The position numbers and the translations under genes are program-made. This document shows positions 1-10,766 of a DNA stretch of 64,000 nt, one piece after another (the first letter of the stretch is position 1; each line of letters starts with the position of its first letter). The stretch comes from Mortierella alpina (Eukaryota > Mortierellomycota > Mortierellomycetes > Mortierellales > Mortierellaceae): assembly GCA_029449245.1 (NCBI GenBank), contig JANATF010000008.1:2108001-2172000 (forward strand), read 5' to 3'. The notes under the pieces were generated by a model. That model worked only from the letters and a program-made list of their open reading frames with translations. It ran no database searches and had not been told where the DNA came from.

Positions 1-1556
1 CGTGAATTGTGCATAGGTCCTCCATGTGAGGGCTGCCCGTGGTAACCAGGAGGGCCAAATCCTGCATACATTCCTGGGCCACTCGGGCCACCCGGACCAC
101 CGTATCCACCCGGTGGACCAATTCCTGGCGGGCCGAATCCTGGAGGAGGTGGACCGAAACCAGGTCCTGCATGCATTGGTGGCGGTCCATAGCCCATTGG
201 CGGTGGCGGTCCAAGTCCCATTCCTGGCCTTCCCTGCGTGTAGATAGCCCCGTAAGGTGGTTGGAATCCCATCGGTGGACCTGAAGGGAGATAATACAAA
301 ATATCGAACAGTCAGCTCACACGTCATTCTGAAGGCCGGCGAATTGATATCAACGCACAAGCATCGGTTACCATGAGGATTCATGGGTACGCCAGGAATA
401 TAGGCGCCTGGAAATCCTTGAATAGGCGGTCTTTGTGAATGGTTTAGTCGCGGGTTAATTACGGGTAATTTTGGTTTTGTAGGTTCCAGGTATCGAAGCT
501 GATCATCTTTTGAAGGCGCCAACCCCTCCGGAAGAGGAGGCATGAAGTTGTCGTCGTCCTCATCCTCGTCATCAGAGCTGGAGCCTGAGGAGCTCGCGTC
601 CGAGTCCGAGTCTGACTCTGAGGTATGGTCCTCTGAACCAGAGTCAGACCCTGACTCCTGATCTGAACCCGGAGGTTGTTCTGACATTGTCCCGAGTGGT
701 ACATCGTGTCCGAATGGCGCGATCTGAGGCAATGGTGCTAATAAGGTTCAAATATTGACGATAGTAATCAATGTAAGCTGCTTTCTCGGTAGTTGCGACA
801 AGTGGACTCCATTCAACAGGTTCTTACGGTATTCCAGGTATGGCTGTCCAGGGGGTGGCGCTCCGTAGGGGTTGAGGATCGGGTCGTAGTAGATTGATCG
901 AGTAGGATCCCGTGCTGGCTCTGCCACAGACACTGGTGCTTCGGGCTCTACCTTTTTTCTGTGTGGTCATCAACAGCAAGAGTAAACTGTCAGTTACGTC
1001 CGCCTCGTTGGAATATAAAACAAGCAATTGAGGAACACTCCCATCCTTCACGACTGGCCACTCACGGTTTGATCTTGATGCCGTGCGCCTTCTTAATCCC
1101 TACGATCTTAGCCATCTTCTCCCTAAGCTCTGCCAGTTTCTTCTGCCCTTCCTTGTCGAGCTTTCCTGTCTTTTCCAGTCCCTCATACTCTGCTAGCTCG
1201 GTCTCTGTGGTTGTATCCTTGAGCGCACTTCCAATCTCCCGCACCTTTTGACGGTCTTTTTTGTTCTGTTTCGATAGAAGGCGCAGCTCAATTCAATCAG
1301 CAAAGTGTAGGTTACGGCCATGCTAAAGCACTGGGATACTGCAAGGAACGAGTGTTCCTCTTGTTACCTTTTTGATTTCCCGCTTATGCTGCTCCTTGCC
1401 TATTACCAAAGAGGCGGTCCAAGATGCCAGATGTTAGTTTGCACTGAATTCCTGCCACTACATCTGCACATTGCCGTACAGCTTCAAGAGTGGAGCACGG
1501 TTATCATTACGGTATTGATCCGCTGGATTCAAGCTCCTGCCGCTCTTGCGTCCCAT
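1..1556 (-). CDS. WBP11: WBP11/ELF5-family splicing factor, 3' end outside window
   Basis: Minus-strand gene with six readable exons: 1556-1511, 1399-1368, 1265-1066, 958-828, 737-372 and 280 to beyond base 1, all with GT-AG introns and consistent phase. The N-terminus MGRKSGRSLNPADQYRKEQ followed by a Lys/Arg-rich helix (KREIKKNKKDRQKVRE) is the signature of the WBP11 (Wbp11/ELF5/SaF1) domain. Next come a charged coiled-coil-like stretch, an acidic Ser/Asp/Glu cluster (exon 5), and a Gly/Pro/Met-rich tail (exon 6, GPPPPGFGPPGIGPPGG-type repeats). Proteins of this family are nuclear, bind WW-domain and PQBP1-type partners through Pro-rich segments, and act in late spliceosome activation; that role is from the family. 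The stop codon is not in the window. The start is fixed by the conserved MGR motif. A 13-C run lies at 1671-1683 upstream. Confidence 0.85.
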
Positions 1557-1835
1557 GGTGTTGTTCCTGAGAGGTGAGCTACGTGCAGGACGGTCGTTAT
1601 GTCGAAATGCAACAACTTCGATGCAAATGATCTCCCCAAAAGGGAACATACTGGTGGCTGAGTGGCTGTGCCCCCCCCCCCCCAAAAAATGGTATTTTAA
1701 ATCCATTGTTGGTTGAGGATGAGACAATCCGGTCAGAAGTACGTGCTTCATCATGTCCTTGCAGCAACAACATGTCCCACCTGTAAACAGTTCCGTTTGA
1801 TCACTATTCTATTGACAGACAAAGGGATAGTGCTA

Positions 1836-4721
1836 CTACCAGTTCTCAAGTTCGGATATAATGTTTTGCTTGAGCCAGGTTCGAAAGCCCTCCAAACTCC
1901 ATCCATGTTCTCTAGCCGTAGGATGTGATATCGCTGGAGCACCGGTCATGGACGCTGCATCATGGGGGTGGATGCTGGTCGCATTACTGCGGCTTGCTTG
2001 CCTCTCTTTTATCCCTTGCAGCTGCTGGTCTTCCAAGTAGATCCGCCTTGTTTTAGAGTGCCCACCTTGACTCGATAATGTGATTGCGATACTGATGACC
2101 CGCTCAGCCTTCATGTCCAGGCGCAAGAAACTATCATGTAGATTCCGACAATTCAGTGTTGACATTGGAAGGGAAGTTGGCCACAGACGGACAATAAGCA
2201 CGCTCACTCAGGTCAACTTACACTTTTACAATCTTCGCACTTGCTGAGCCATTCCTCTGAGGTATCTCAAACACTCCAACACACCGTTTTTCAATGTCAA
2301 TCTCGAATTTCGGGCGTTGCAAACCTGGCATCAATTCACTCCAAACTTCAATAGTGTTGACAGCCTCGCAGATCCGTCCAATGGCTCGATACGCCAGTTC
2401 CTCCTCCAAAAGCTGCTCGAACTGAGTCACATGCATGATGGGTGCAGAGGGTCGATCCACAAGTTGAAGGACGGCACAGGGTGCTGGGTGAGACCGAAGC
2501 ACGAATCGGACCGCAGGAGCCGTGCTTCCCATACTGATCGATATCGATGAACCCATGCCGTAGTTCGGTGCAGATCCTGTCCTGGTAGGCCGGGACGCTC
2601 CAATGGTAGTAGCTGATGATGGAAGGCTGTGTGTCGCCGGGGGTGGTGATTTGATGTCAACAGAGTGCACACTAATGGGCTCCCACCAACTTTGTCTGAG
2701 ATTCCTCGTCACCCTGCCCAACACCTCTCGAATCCTTCTTGAAAAGGTGAAATACTGGAGGGCTTGTAGTGTCATACCCAGCATGTTTGTCGGCCGTTGC
2801 TGAAGTGTCTGCTGAATTTGTCCGAATGACCCTGCAGTCCGTCCTCCGCCTGGGCGGGAGCTTTTAAAGAAGCTGTCTGACCTGTCCTTGATGTTTTGGC
2901 GGTGTCGGCAGTGTTGAAATAGCTGCATGACACATCGTAAAATATCTGCAGTCTCTTCCAGGCATTTGGCTTTGGCATTAACCGGCTGTTGTTCAGACCA
3001 AGATGGGGATGATAGGGCCAAGTCCTCAGGGGTGGGCGATCTGTAAGCGATTTTGAGCTCCAGTTCGTCGTTGATGGGCAAGAAGATCTCATTGTTCACA
3101 ATGGATACGCTGTTTGTCATTGACCGCGCCTCGTTCACTAACTATGCAACAGAAGCTGTATATCAGACGGTGCCATGTTGTTGTCGGTAACCTTCGATTC
3201 TTTTCATTTGAACACGCGAACAAATAAAAACATTCATCGTCTCGTACCTCATGAAATAACTCTCCATCGAAAAGCGTGCTTTGGGCTTCCAAAAGCTGAC
3301 AGTGAAGTGTACGCTTGTTCCTCAACTTTGATCCTCTGCAGCCTACAGAACGAGCAAGCAGAGTAGAAAATCAACCTCGTTAGCCGTCCTTGTACGAGCC
3401 TGAACATCAATATTCTCCTGTCAAGAATACCTTGGGAGTGTGGTTCTCCTTGCTGTACAAGGCTCATGATAACTACTTTGTTGGACTTATTCGGGATGTG
3501 TAATTGAATGCTCTTTGCCTTTCCACTGTCTACTGCATCTGACGATAATGTTTGATTGCGGACCAACTCGGCATATGCGCGCTCGGGATATAAAGAGCCG
3601 ACTGATTGAAGTACGTAAGAAGAAAATAGAATGTTAGATGGCAGAACAGATGCCCCTACACTCTCTGTATCACCACCGGGTACTGCTTCTTACCGTCCCG
3701 GAATCCATAGTGAACAAAAAGATGTTGCTGATGCTGCTGCTGACCTGGCCCAGCGCCAACCTTAGCCGAGACAATGCACCAGTTGTTTTTCCTCAGTCTT
3801 AGTGCTCCCGCCCAGAACTGATCTTCGTCCGCCATAACCTTTTTCAGTTTTTTGGCGCCTTGCATCAAAATGTCGGCCGCGCTTCGGAGATGATGCTTCT
3901 TGCCTCCTAGCGCCAGCTTTTCGTTGGCTATCTGGGCTGAGAGTGGGAGTACTGCTCTAGGCACATATTCACATTTGAGAGACCCTGGGGGCAGGGCAGT
4001 GGGTGGTGCGTTTGGATTGGAGAGCGCTGATACAGAGGCTCCTGCAGAGGTCGATCCAGAAATTGATTGATACGAGGAGATAACTATGTTGAGTGCGTCC
4101 AGAGCCATGCCGATTTCGCTCTGCGCGTGCCTGTAGTGGACCCATTCGGTCCGTAGAATAAAATAGAGCAGAGACATGTTGGTTGCCTGTGTCTGCCACA
4201 GTACTTCTCGGCGCATTTGTGTCAACGTACCAGAGCTTGATGTAGATTCCTTGAGGAGAAGTGACGCGTGCGTTCGCAGCAGCAGTGGTGGCAGCGGCGT
4301 TTGTGGCGGGTATCAGCGCACTCTCGGCGTTTGTATGACTGTCGCTAGTAGCCGCATGCATTTGCTCGGTCCCACTGGGCTCCTGAAGCGGTTGCAGTTG
4401 TTCCTGTGCCTGCTGTTCCTCAGGCGACACCACGTTCTCCGTAAATTGGTCATAGCTATCTCCTGCGGCGTCCGTTATTGCCTTAATTTTGCGCTTCAGC
4501 TTCTCTGCTGGATCGCCATCTCTACAGTCAGGAATGGACGTGAGTGGTGTAAGTGGAAGGCAGATGGCCCGTTAAAGGCAAGGTGGCATCTGCAGCAGCG
4601 AGGCAAAGGTGCATTACGGTAGATAGATTTCCTCAGCTTTCTGGGTGATGTCGAACGGAAGACGATCGATGGTCCGCTCGAGAAACAGCTTGATGCGTTT
4701 GTCCGAGTGCTGGCTGTCCAT
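1836..4721 (-). CDS. MED17: Mediator complex subunit 17
   Basis: Minus-strand multi-exon gene in tandem with the WBP11-like gene 280 bp downstream. Exon 1 (4721-4618) encodes MDSQHSDKRIKLFLERTIDR and ends at a GTAATG donor; exon 2 begins at 4521. The Med17 core is recognisable in 4225-3656: LRSAADILMQGAKKLKKV followed by an LRLRKNNW segment, matching the Med17 LAGAAQILLKGAERL / LRLRQHWKLR region. It is followed by YGFRDG, an LHIPNK segment (3566-3450), a LEAQ..LF.GELFHE helix (3310-3245), the long exon 3138-2218, and a final exon ending at the stop at 1836. Med17 is a scaffold of the Mediator head module that contacts RNA polymerase II. One junction near 4240-4430 is unresolved: the exon-2 frame must shift to the MRREVLW frame, so a small or weak intron (candidate donor at about 4433, acceptor at about 4250) is needed. 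Confidence 0.85.
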
Positions 4722-4832
4722 GTTCGCGAATGTGCTTCTGGCGTGTCGCAAGCCAGAAGGCGCTCGGTAGGTCTGCTTTTACAGCTGGATCGGTGGCTTG
4801 TGTGGCAGCGTTTTTTTTTATTAAGCTTCTTT

Positions 4833-7142
4833 TCAGCGCCTGGGCGGGGCTTGCATGTTATTCAGCAGGGAGTCAAGCAGGCCAGGCTGGCCGCGACTGC
4901 CGCCCGCTGAGGGACGTCGTGAGCCTTGATGTTGATGATGTGCATTACTAGAGGTGGGGTATGGCTGCGACGACTGGTGATGCGGCTGTTGATAAGGGTG
5001 GTGTCTGGAGGAAGGCCCACTAGGATGGTGGTGTCCGTGAGCTTGAGAAGACCCATGCCGCTGCGGCGGATGTCCGTAGGCTTGCTGGTGGGGATGTCGC
5101 AGCTGCTGTTGTTGTTGCTGTTGTTGATGCTGCTGTTGATGCTGCTGTTGATGCTGTGGATGATAAGGCTGGGGCCGCGGAGGGATTCGCCATTCTTGAA
5201 GACAAAGCTTCTTGATCGCCTCTTGGTCGAACGCAGGTCGAAGTCCTTCGTTGACATACTTCAGAAATACATCCAGCGCCTCCGTCTGCCTTATCGCAGT
5301 TTTCATGTTGTTGCGCTTGATGTACTCCATAAAGTGCGCGTCGCCTGTAAGGATGTCGGGGTCAATGATGTGATTGACATCCGTCTTCTTTGCTTGACCT
5401 TCATTGGATGATGCTGTTTCCTTGTTCTTTTCTTCGATGTCCTGGTATTCTGCATTCACTGCCTTTAAATGGTCGATTGTCCTTGAGGGCTTGTGATCCA
5501 GCAGACGTCTGCAAACTACATACCGCTCCGAGTTCATGGGACGGCTAGTGAGCGGTTTCACAACGCAGATCTTTTCAAAGTGCCGCGACAGAATCCAAAC
5601 CAAGCCTGCTGTGACCGGAGTGAAAATGTCAAAGATCTTGACAACGAAGTCGCCGCCTATGGGAAGCAAGCAAAGAGTTTGCAGCGAGAGGACAATGGGA
5701 TAACAGTTTAGTTAGGACAGGCATGGTGCTAGAGCAAAAAAAGCCAAGATCGCGTGCAACGCTCAGCATACCTTTTTGCAGGGTCATAAACATTGTCAGG
5801 ATCTGGCAAAGTATCAACCTCTGAAGCAACGTTTCCTGCACAGCCTCATCCCCATCAACAGATATCCCTCCATCAGCAGAGACGAGTCCAACCCCCAGTC
5901 CATGTGTATCTTTCTCGATGAGTGCCGCAAAGGCATCAATGTTCTCTTGTTTTAAAATGTCGCCTGTCCCGTCCTTGCCATAAAATACGTTGAGTGATTC
6001 CTGAACAGCCGCGTCCTTGTGAAATCTATCCAGTTGAAAGTCTAGGTCACCTTTGAGCGTCATAGCCCATCCTTTGGCTCGCTCGCCCCAGGTGTGTTTG
6101 CGCCACAGCAAGTATTCCGAAAACCCTCCTGGGCCAGAGCACAAGTCCGCAAAACGAAAGCTTTTCGCATCTTCGGAACTAGCCCCGTCTGTGCTGGTAG
6201 GACTCTCTTTTGTTGCCGTTAAAGCGAGTTGGGAGTCAATACTGGCCAGCTTCACTGATGCTCGGTTCATGAAGATGGAGGATCCTACTAATTCGTAAGG
6301 ATTACACCGCTGTCTAGCCCGACCAAACATTTCCTGAGGTACGGCGCGCAATTTTTTCTATTCCGAGGAAGGGTGAGCGCACAGTTGGTGTGAGCTTTAT
6401 ACAATCTCAAGTATCAGAGTGGATTATGACCAAGGCACTTTAGCAGGTCAACACGAGTCCAAGAGGAACACGTACCTTACTCTCCAGTAAGTTGTTTACG
6501 ATACCCTCAATGCAAAACAGGTCCAAGTCCACAGTCGCTGGCGGGCCGGACTCGATCCTGTAGCAGTCCTCTGGCAACTCGTAAGAGATGGTTTGAAAGA
6601 CATCCAAGTGCTGGTCCAGAAACTCCACGGGCGGAATGAGTGGTCGCATAAGTTGCTGCGGTGGGTGCTGCTGGTGCTGGTACTGCTGGTGATGGGGCTG
6701 TCGCTGTTGCTGATATGGATTGTTTTGAGCATATCCGTGCTGGCCGTACTGTCCAGGATGTCCAGGCTGAGCAGGGTGGGCCTGTGGCTGCAGACCATGT
6801 TGGGGGTCATACCGAAGAGGGCCTTGCTGGTGTGGGCTGTACTGGAAAGGTGGCTGTCCATGGCTGTTGGGTCCGCCTCGGTTGCCTCCTGGTGGTTGAA
6901 AACGCACTCGGGGACAGTTGTGGAAGGTTGGAATGGCTGTGGGAGACTCGAGCGGTGTTGCTGCGTAGGCCACGTCGCTGTCTGAAAGCGTGCAGGTGCG
7001 AGAAAATACACTTTAGTTATCTCGCACGAAAACGGGATGCGATGCACGGCCCCGTCACCTCCAGGCCTGACCCTGACTTGACAACGCCCACTCTCCCAGT
7101 CCGCGGCTGCCTACCATCATAAGGGTCGAGAGGTCCTCCCAT
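4833..7142 (-). CDS. CMTR1: Cap-specific mRNA (nucleoside-2'-O-)methyltransferase 1
   Basis: Four exons: 7142-7115, 6981-6476, 6357-5772 and 5656-4833, giving 647 codons in phase. CMTR1 methylates the 2'-O of the first transcribed nucleotide (cap1) with SAM as donor. The RrmJ/FtsJ-type core is clear: RARQRCNPYE, the SAM-binding motif FADLCSGPGGFSEYLLWRK, VSADGG (catalytic Asp), FVVKIFDIFTP (catalytic Lys) and NSERYVVCR (catalytic Glu), matching three of the four K-D-K-E residues. The first Lys is probably near the exon 2/3 junction (ESKKKLRAVP). The first 170 residues are Pro/Gln/His-rich, and the last about 120 form a Gln/His-rich tail with CAG/CAT-type repeats (about 5100-5160). The vertebrate G-patch and WW domains are not seen. 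The start at 7142 uses a tiny 28-nt first exon, shared by a divergent promoter with the RPC5 gene. Confidence 0.92.
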
Positions 7143-7411
7143 CGTGCACTGCTTGGATGCGGGTGTGTGAGTGGACAAGTGTGTGCGGGGGTGCGTGAGC
7201 AAAGAGCGGTCGCATGGCATACCTGGAGGGTGTTTTGATTTGTGGCTTGAAGCACCCTTCGACACCTCACAAAAAGCTGCCTTGCGCCCCCCCGCCAGCA
7301 ACTCGCACCTCTTCTCCATTGCTCCTCCTGCCAGTGACCTTTGCCTGCAAGCAGCCGACACTTTTTCGACGACGACAGACAGGCACCCTTTCAGACCCAG
7401 CACGACCCCAG
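7143..7411. promoter_or_regulatory. Divergent intergenic promoter region, CMTR1 / RPC5
   Basis: About 270 bp separates the divergent starts at 7142 (minus) and 7412 (plus), so both promoters must lie here or overlap the 5' exons. No clear TATA box was seen. The strand upstream of 7412 is pyrimidine-rich, as is common near fungal transcription starts. Assignment rests on geometry only. Confidence 0.45.
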
Positions 7412-8988
7412 ATGCCTCCCAAACTGTCCTTCAAGCCAAATCTCAAAGGTCCAGCGCGATCTCGTAAAAAGGCGACGACAACGGCTATCGAGGACGAGGG
7501 TTCAGACCATGACATCCGGATGGACGAGGATGGCGCAGTACAGGAAGGAGACGTGATGGAAGACGAGATTCAAGTCCAGGAACGTATGGAGCATGAGCGC
7601 ATGAGCAAATCGAGCCGCATGGATATCGACCAGATCCCGAGTATCGGCTCAGGTTCAAGGCCGCCGTCGAAGGATAAGGGCAAGGCCAAGGATGAATCTG
7701 ACAACGAGGGCTCGAAGGATATGGCTCTCGAAAATACAAGGATCAGTGAACTTTCAATCCAGGACGATAAATCGCCGCTGGCCCACGATGCATATGATAT
7801 GGATGGCGATGATTACCACGACCAGGATGTTTCAATGGAGCCCGAAGGCGAGAAGGAACCCGATTATGCAGATGAAGGCGACGAGCTCATCAAGGAGATT
7901 CCTGTATACTTGTCACAGCGTCTGGCCAAATACCTCTATCTGTTCCAATATCCCGTCCGTGCGGCTGCTCTGCCATACACTCAAGGATCTGGACCTAGCA
8001 AGGCAAGGATCAAGCCATTGTCACAACTGATCGAATTGGAGTTGCCGGTCGACACCAGTGCCAGCCAATACAATAGGGAGCGAGGCGAGGAACTGGCATT
8101 AGGCATGAACGACAAGGCACTGAGAACAGCATTGGATGGTGAGCCGGACGATGAGGAGAATAAGGAATTACTCGATAAGCAGACGTTGGTCTCGTCACTG
8201 ATTCCCAATGCCACCAACTACCTTGCCGGAGTTTTGAGAAACGGTCAGTAACCGGCAGTCACCGTTGAGCGACAGGCTTTAGCAATGCTCAGCGAACCTG
8301 TGCCTCTAACCTGTTTGATGTTTACTGTTGACCATACTGCTACTGTTCGCGTAGATGAGATGCATTTGACACCATTCCATGGTGCTGTACAGCTGCGACC
8401 AAGCTTTAAATATCTGGACAAGATTGATGAAAAGCATAAGCAGGCGAATAAGAAAGTGAGCGACGAGGAAAACAAGGAGCTGATAGCAAAGCAAAAAGTG
8501 GAGCAGGAACAAAAGGCAAAGGCACTTCAGGTATGAGACTATTCTGTTTCGCTTTTGATGCTTGGTCCGTATGCGGGGAACACGTACTAAAAAGAATTGT
8601 TCGTGTATCGTGACAACTGCTAGGTCCAAGTCAGAAGTGCTACTGATTCGGAGGCAAGGAGGGGCGCAGGACCGAACAAGACCAAGCTTGCTGAAGAGGA
8701 GAACTGGACCAAGCTGGATTATTTTGACGCGGATGTAAGTTGTTGCTCGCTGCTTGTGCTCTTTGGGAAGGTGGCCTTTCTTTTCTGGTGCTGTGACGCC
8801 TAGAACATGCGGCCTAACACGCGCCTCCATCCTTTAATGGACCATAGACGTACGAGGCAGATATCATCTACGACCGCATGTTTGCCAGCCACGTTGACGA
8901 GCTCGAGTGCGCCACCACGGTCGGCGACTACCTCGGCATGGTGTCGTCCAACAACTCGCTGCGAAACGTCAAGCCCGAGTCGACATAG
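7412..8988 (+). CDS. RPC5: RNA polymerase III subunit RPC5 (Rpc37/POLR3E)
   Basis: Four exons (7412-8243, 8355-8530, 8624-8734, 8848-8988) encode 419 residues with GT-AG introns in phase. After a long acidic N-terminus (about 160 residues, low complexity), the Sin-like domain begins: EIPVYLSQRLAKYLYLFQYP, then a K.LSQLIELELPVDT segment, LLDKQTLVSS, and HLTPFHGAVQLRPSFKYLDK. These match human POLR3E (DVYLAKSLAEKLYLFQYPVR, LHLTPLHGILQLRPSFSYLDK). RPC5 pairs with RPC4/Rpc53 as the TFIIF-like subcomplex of Pol III, helping initiation and termination. Compared with human POLR3E (about 700 residues) the protein is short and lacks the C-terminal extension, as in yeast Rpc37. The frame is open further 5' (to 7214), but MPPKLSF at 7412 gives the expected N-terminus. 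Confidence 0.9.
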
Positions 8989-9095
8989 CCAAAATAAAGT
9001 TAGTCTTAAGGGTCTGCCCAAACTCGACAATCTTCAAAGACGCCCTTTTTTATTTTCGCTTTCTTTATTCCTTTGCCACCCACCACAACACCACC

Positions 9096-9866
9096 ATGAG
9101 CTTCCCCGTCGACCTCGCCAAGCGCCTACTTCTGGGCGGCGCTGAGGAGTTTTTCGCCAACATGGAATCCACCCACGGCCTCCAGAAGCGCGAGATGATG
9201 CGCTTTGAGAAGCGCAAGGAGATCTGCTCTTCCGACGCCTACTTTGAGTACTCGTGCCCTGACGGCTCGTACTGCGTCGGTTCACAGTCGTGCCGCAGGA
9301 ATGCCAACTACGCCTGGACGGCTGTCTTTGGCGTCATCGTCCTCCTGTCGCTCATCTACGTCTGCGTCCGCCGCAGCCGCGCCAGGTCCGCGATGGCCTC
9401 GCAGCAGCCGGTGGTGACCACCACGATCGTCCCGGGACAGGAGCCTCAGTACGCACAGTACGCCCCTCCCCAGAACTTTGCGCCTCCTCCCGGCGACCCC
9501 AACATGGCCTACCAGACCCCTCCCTCGTACCCTCCCCCTGCCGGCGCCGCCTACCCTCCTCCCGGCTCATCTCCTTACCCTCCTCCTGGCGCCTCGCCCT
9601 ACGGCGAGAAGCCTCCCGGCTCATATGGCGCACCCATGGAAGGCCCTCCAGCTGCCTACTCGCCTTACCCTCAAACCTCGGGAGCGTACTCGCCTGCCCC
9701 AGCAGCGTACTCTGCTGCCCCCGCTGGAGCTTACCCCCCACCTGCGACGGCGTACTCTGGTGCCCCATACACTCCTCCAGCTGGACAGCCCCAGGCTGGT
9801 TACGGCGCTCCTGCTCCTTACCCAGTTCCTCAGGGCGAGGCATCCTCCTATGCTCCTCCAAAGTAG
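9096..9866 (+). CDS. Single-pass membrane protein with Pro-rich cytoplasmic tail
   Basis: An intronless 256-residue ORF starting 107 bp after the RPC5 stop, with a good start context (caccATGag) after a CA/CT-rich leader. Residues 1-70 include a short Cys-rich segment (CSSDAYFEYSCPDGSYCVG and C.RR). One transmembrane helix follows (about 72-92, WTAVFGVIVLLSLIYVCV) with a positive stop-transfer RRSRAR. The remaining about 155 residues are Pro/Tyr/Ala/Gly-rich with YPPPG-type repeats, likely a disordered cytosolic tail that could bind WW or SH3 domains. No signal peptide is obvious. The layout (Cys-rich lumenal/extracellular part, one helix, PY-rich tail) recalls Shisa-like or fungal stress-sensor adaptor proteins, but no family is claimed. 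The frame remains open upstream to 8907, overlapping the RPC5 exon; the ATG at 9096 is preferred. Confidence 0.75.
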   Translation: MSFPVDLAKRLLLGGAEEFFANMESTHGLQKREMMRFEKRKEICSSDAYFEYSCPDGSYCVGSQSCRRNANYAWTAVFGVIVLLSLIYVCVRRSRARSAMASQQPVVTTTIVPGQEPQYAQYAPPQNFAPPPGDPNMAYQTPPSYPPPAGAAYPPPGSSPYPPPGASPYGEKPPGSYGAPMEGPPAAYSPYPQTSGAYSPAPAAYSAAPAGAYPPPATAYSGAPYTPPAGQPQAGYGAPAPYPVPQGEASSYAPPK

Positions 9867-10766
9867 AAGGGTGAATCGGTAGCGCTTGGGATCTGCTGGA
9901 ATCATGGACACAGCCAGCATCTATAATGGACATCTGAAGATGATAGACAGAGATGCTGTTCCAACCTCCACCGTCATCTACTCATTATTATATCACACAC
10001 GCAAAAAGAAAGAAAGAAAAAAAAAAGTTTGTAGTTCAAATCTCCTCCCTCGTCTAATAATAACCTTTTAAAGTCTCGAGAAGCAGAGAGGGTTTTGCGC
10101 TTGCCGTTAAACAGCACCACACCAACATCTAGGGATGGTTGAAAGGGAGGAAGAGAGGGGCTGTTCATCGGCTGTACAGTAGTGTGTTGCTGGATAAGCA
10201 ATGTTGTCTCCCCTCTATTGATTTTCTGACCCCTGGGGTTGACCCCTCTCCCGCATTTTTTTTTTTGGACTAACAGCACTGCCACCGCTAGTGTCTAATC
10301 TGCCAAGTACGCTCACTGCCATTGCGCTGACTGGCTCCAATGTTTGTCACCTGTGGGATAGAGTTTTCTTGAGAGCCTGCTCTTTCTTAGGAAGGGCAAT
10401 CATCAAAAACAAGCTACTCCTGCTCCCTGTATAAACAGACCGTCGGGAGAAGAAAAGGCGTTCCGGTTGAGCCCCTGGATTCGTTCCAGATCTGAAGCAA
10501 TCAAAGTACGCCGGTCGGCTATGGGTACGTGTCAACGGAATAGGTCACCGGGTCCATCAGACCAAAATGCTGACGAACTTGGAGTGAACGCTTTGTATTC
10601 TCAATGCTACTACTATAGTACGTTCGTGTCACAAAATGGCTCGGGCAAGGCTGATCATCGGCGTTTGGTAAGAGGCCTTTTGTTGCCTACATCTGCGTTA
10701 TCAATCTACCTGTGGAGTGATCCTCAACCTCAACCCCTGTTGTTGCTCGTCCTTTGAACGTCCAGC
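9867..10766. other. Intergenic between convergent genes; nothing recognised
   Basis: This 900-bp stretch separates the 3' ends of convergent genes, so it holds two 3' UTRs and terminators. It contains an A-rich patch at 10003-10026 and a T10 run near 10256-10265. No tRNA, repeat or convincing ORF was found. Confidence 0.5.

Noticed and set aside
9290-9933. Long ORFs in other frames over the Pro-rich membrane-protein gene
   Set aside because: They are shadows of the codon-biased Pro/Tyr repeats; the frame with signal-free N-terminus, membrane helix and good start context at 9096 is the sensible one.
10452-10540. Possible tRNA-like or snoRNA-like fold in the 9867-10766 interval
   Set aside because: No A/B-box pair or cloverleaf could be drawn, so no RNA gene is claimed.
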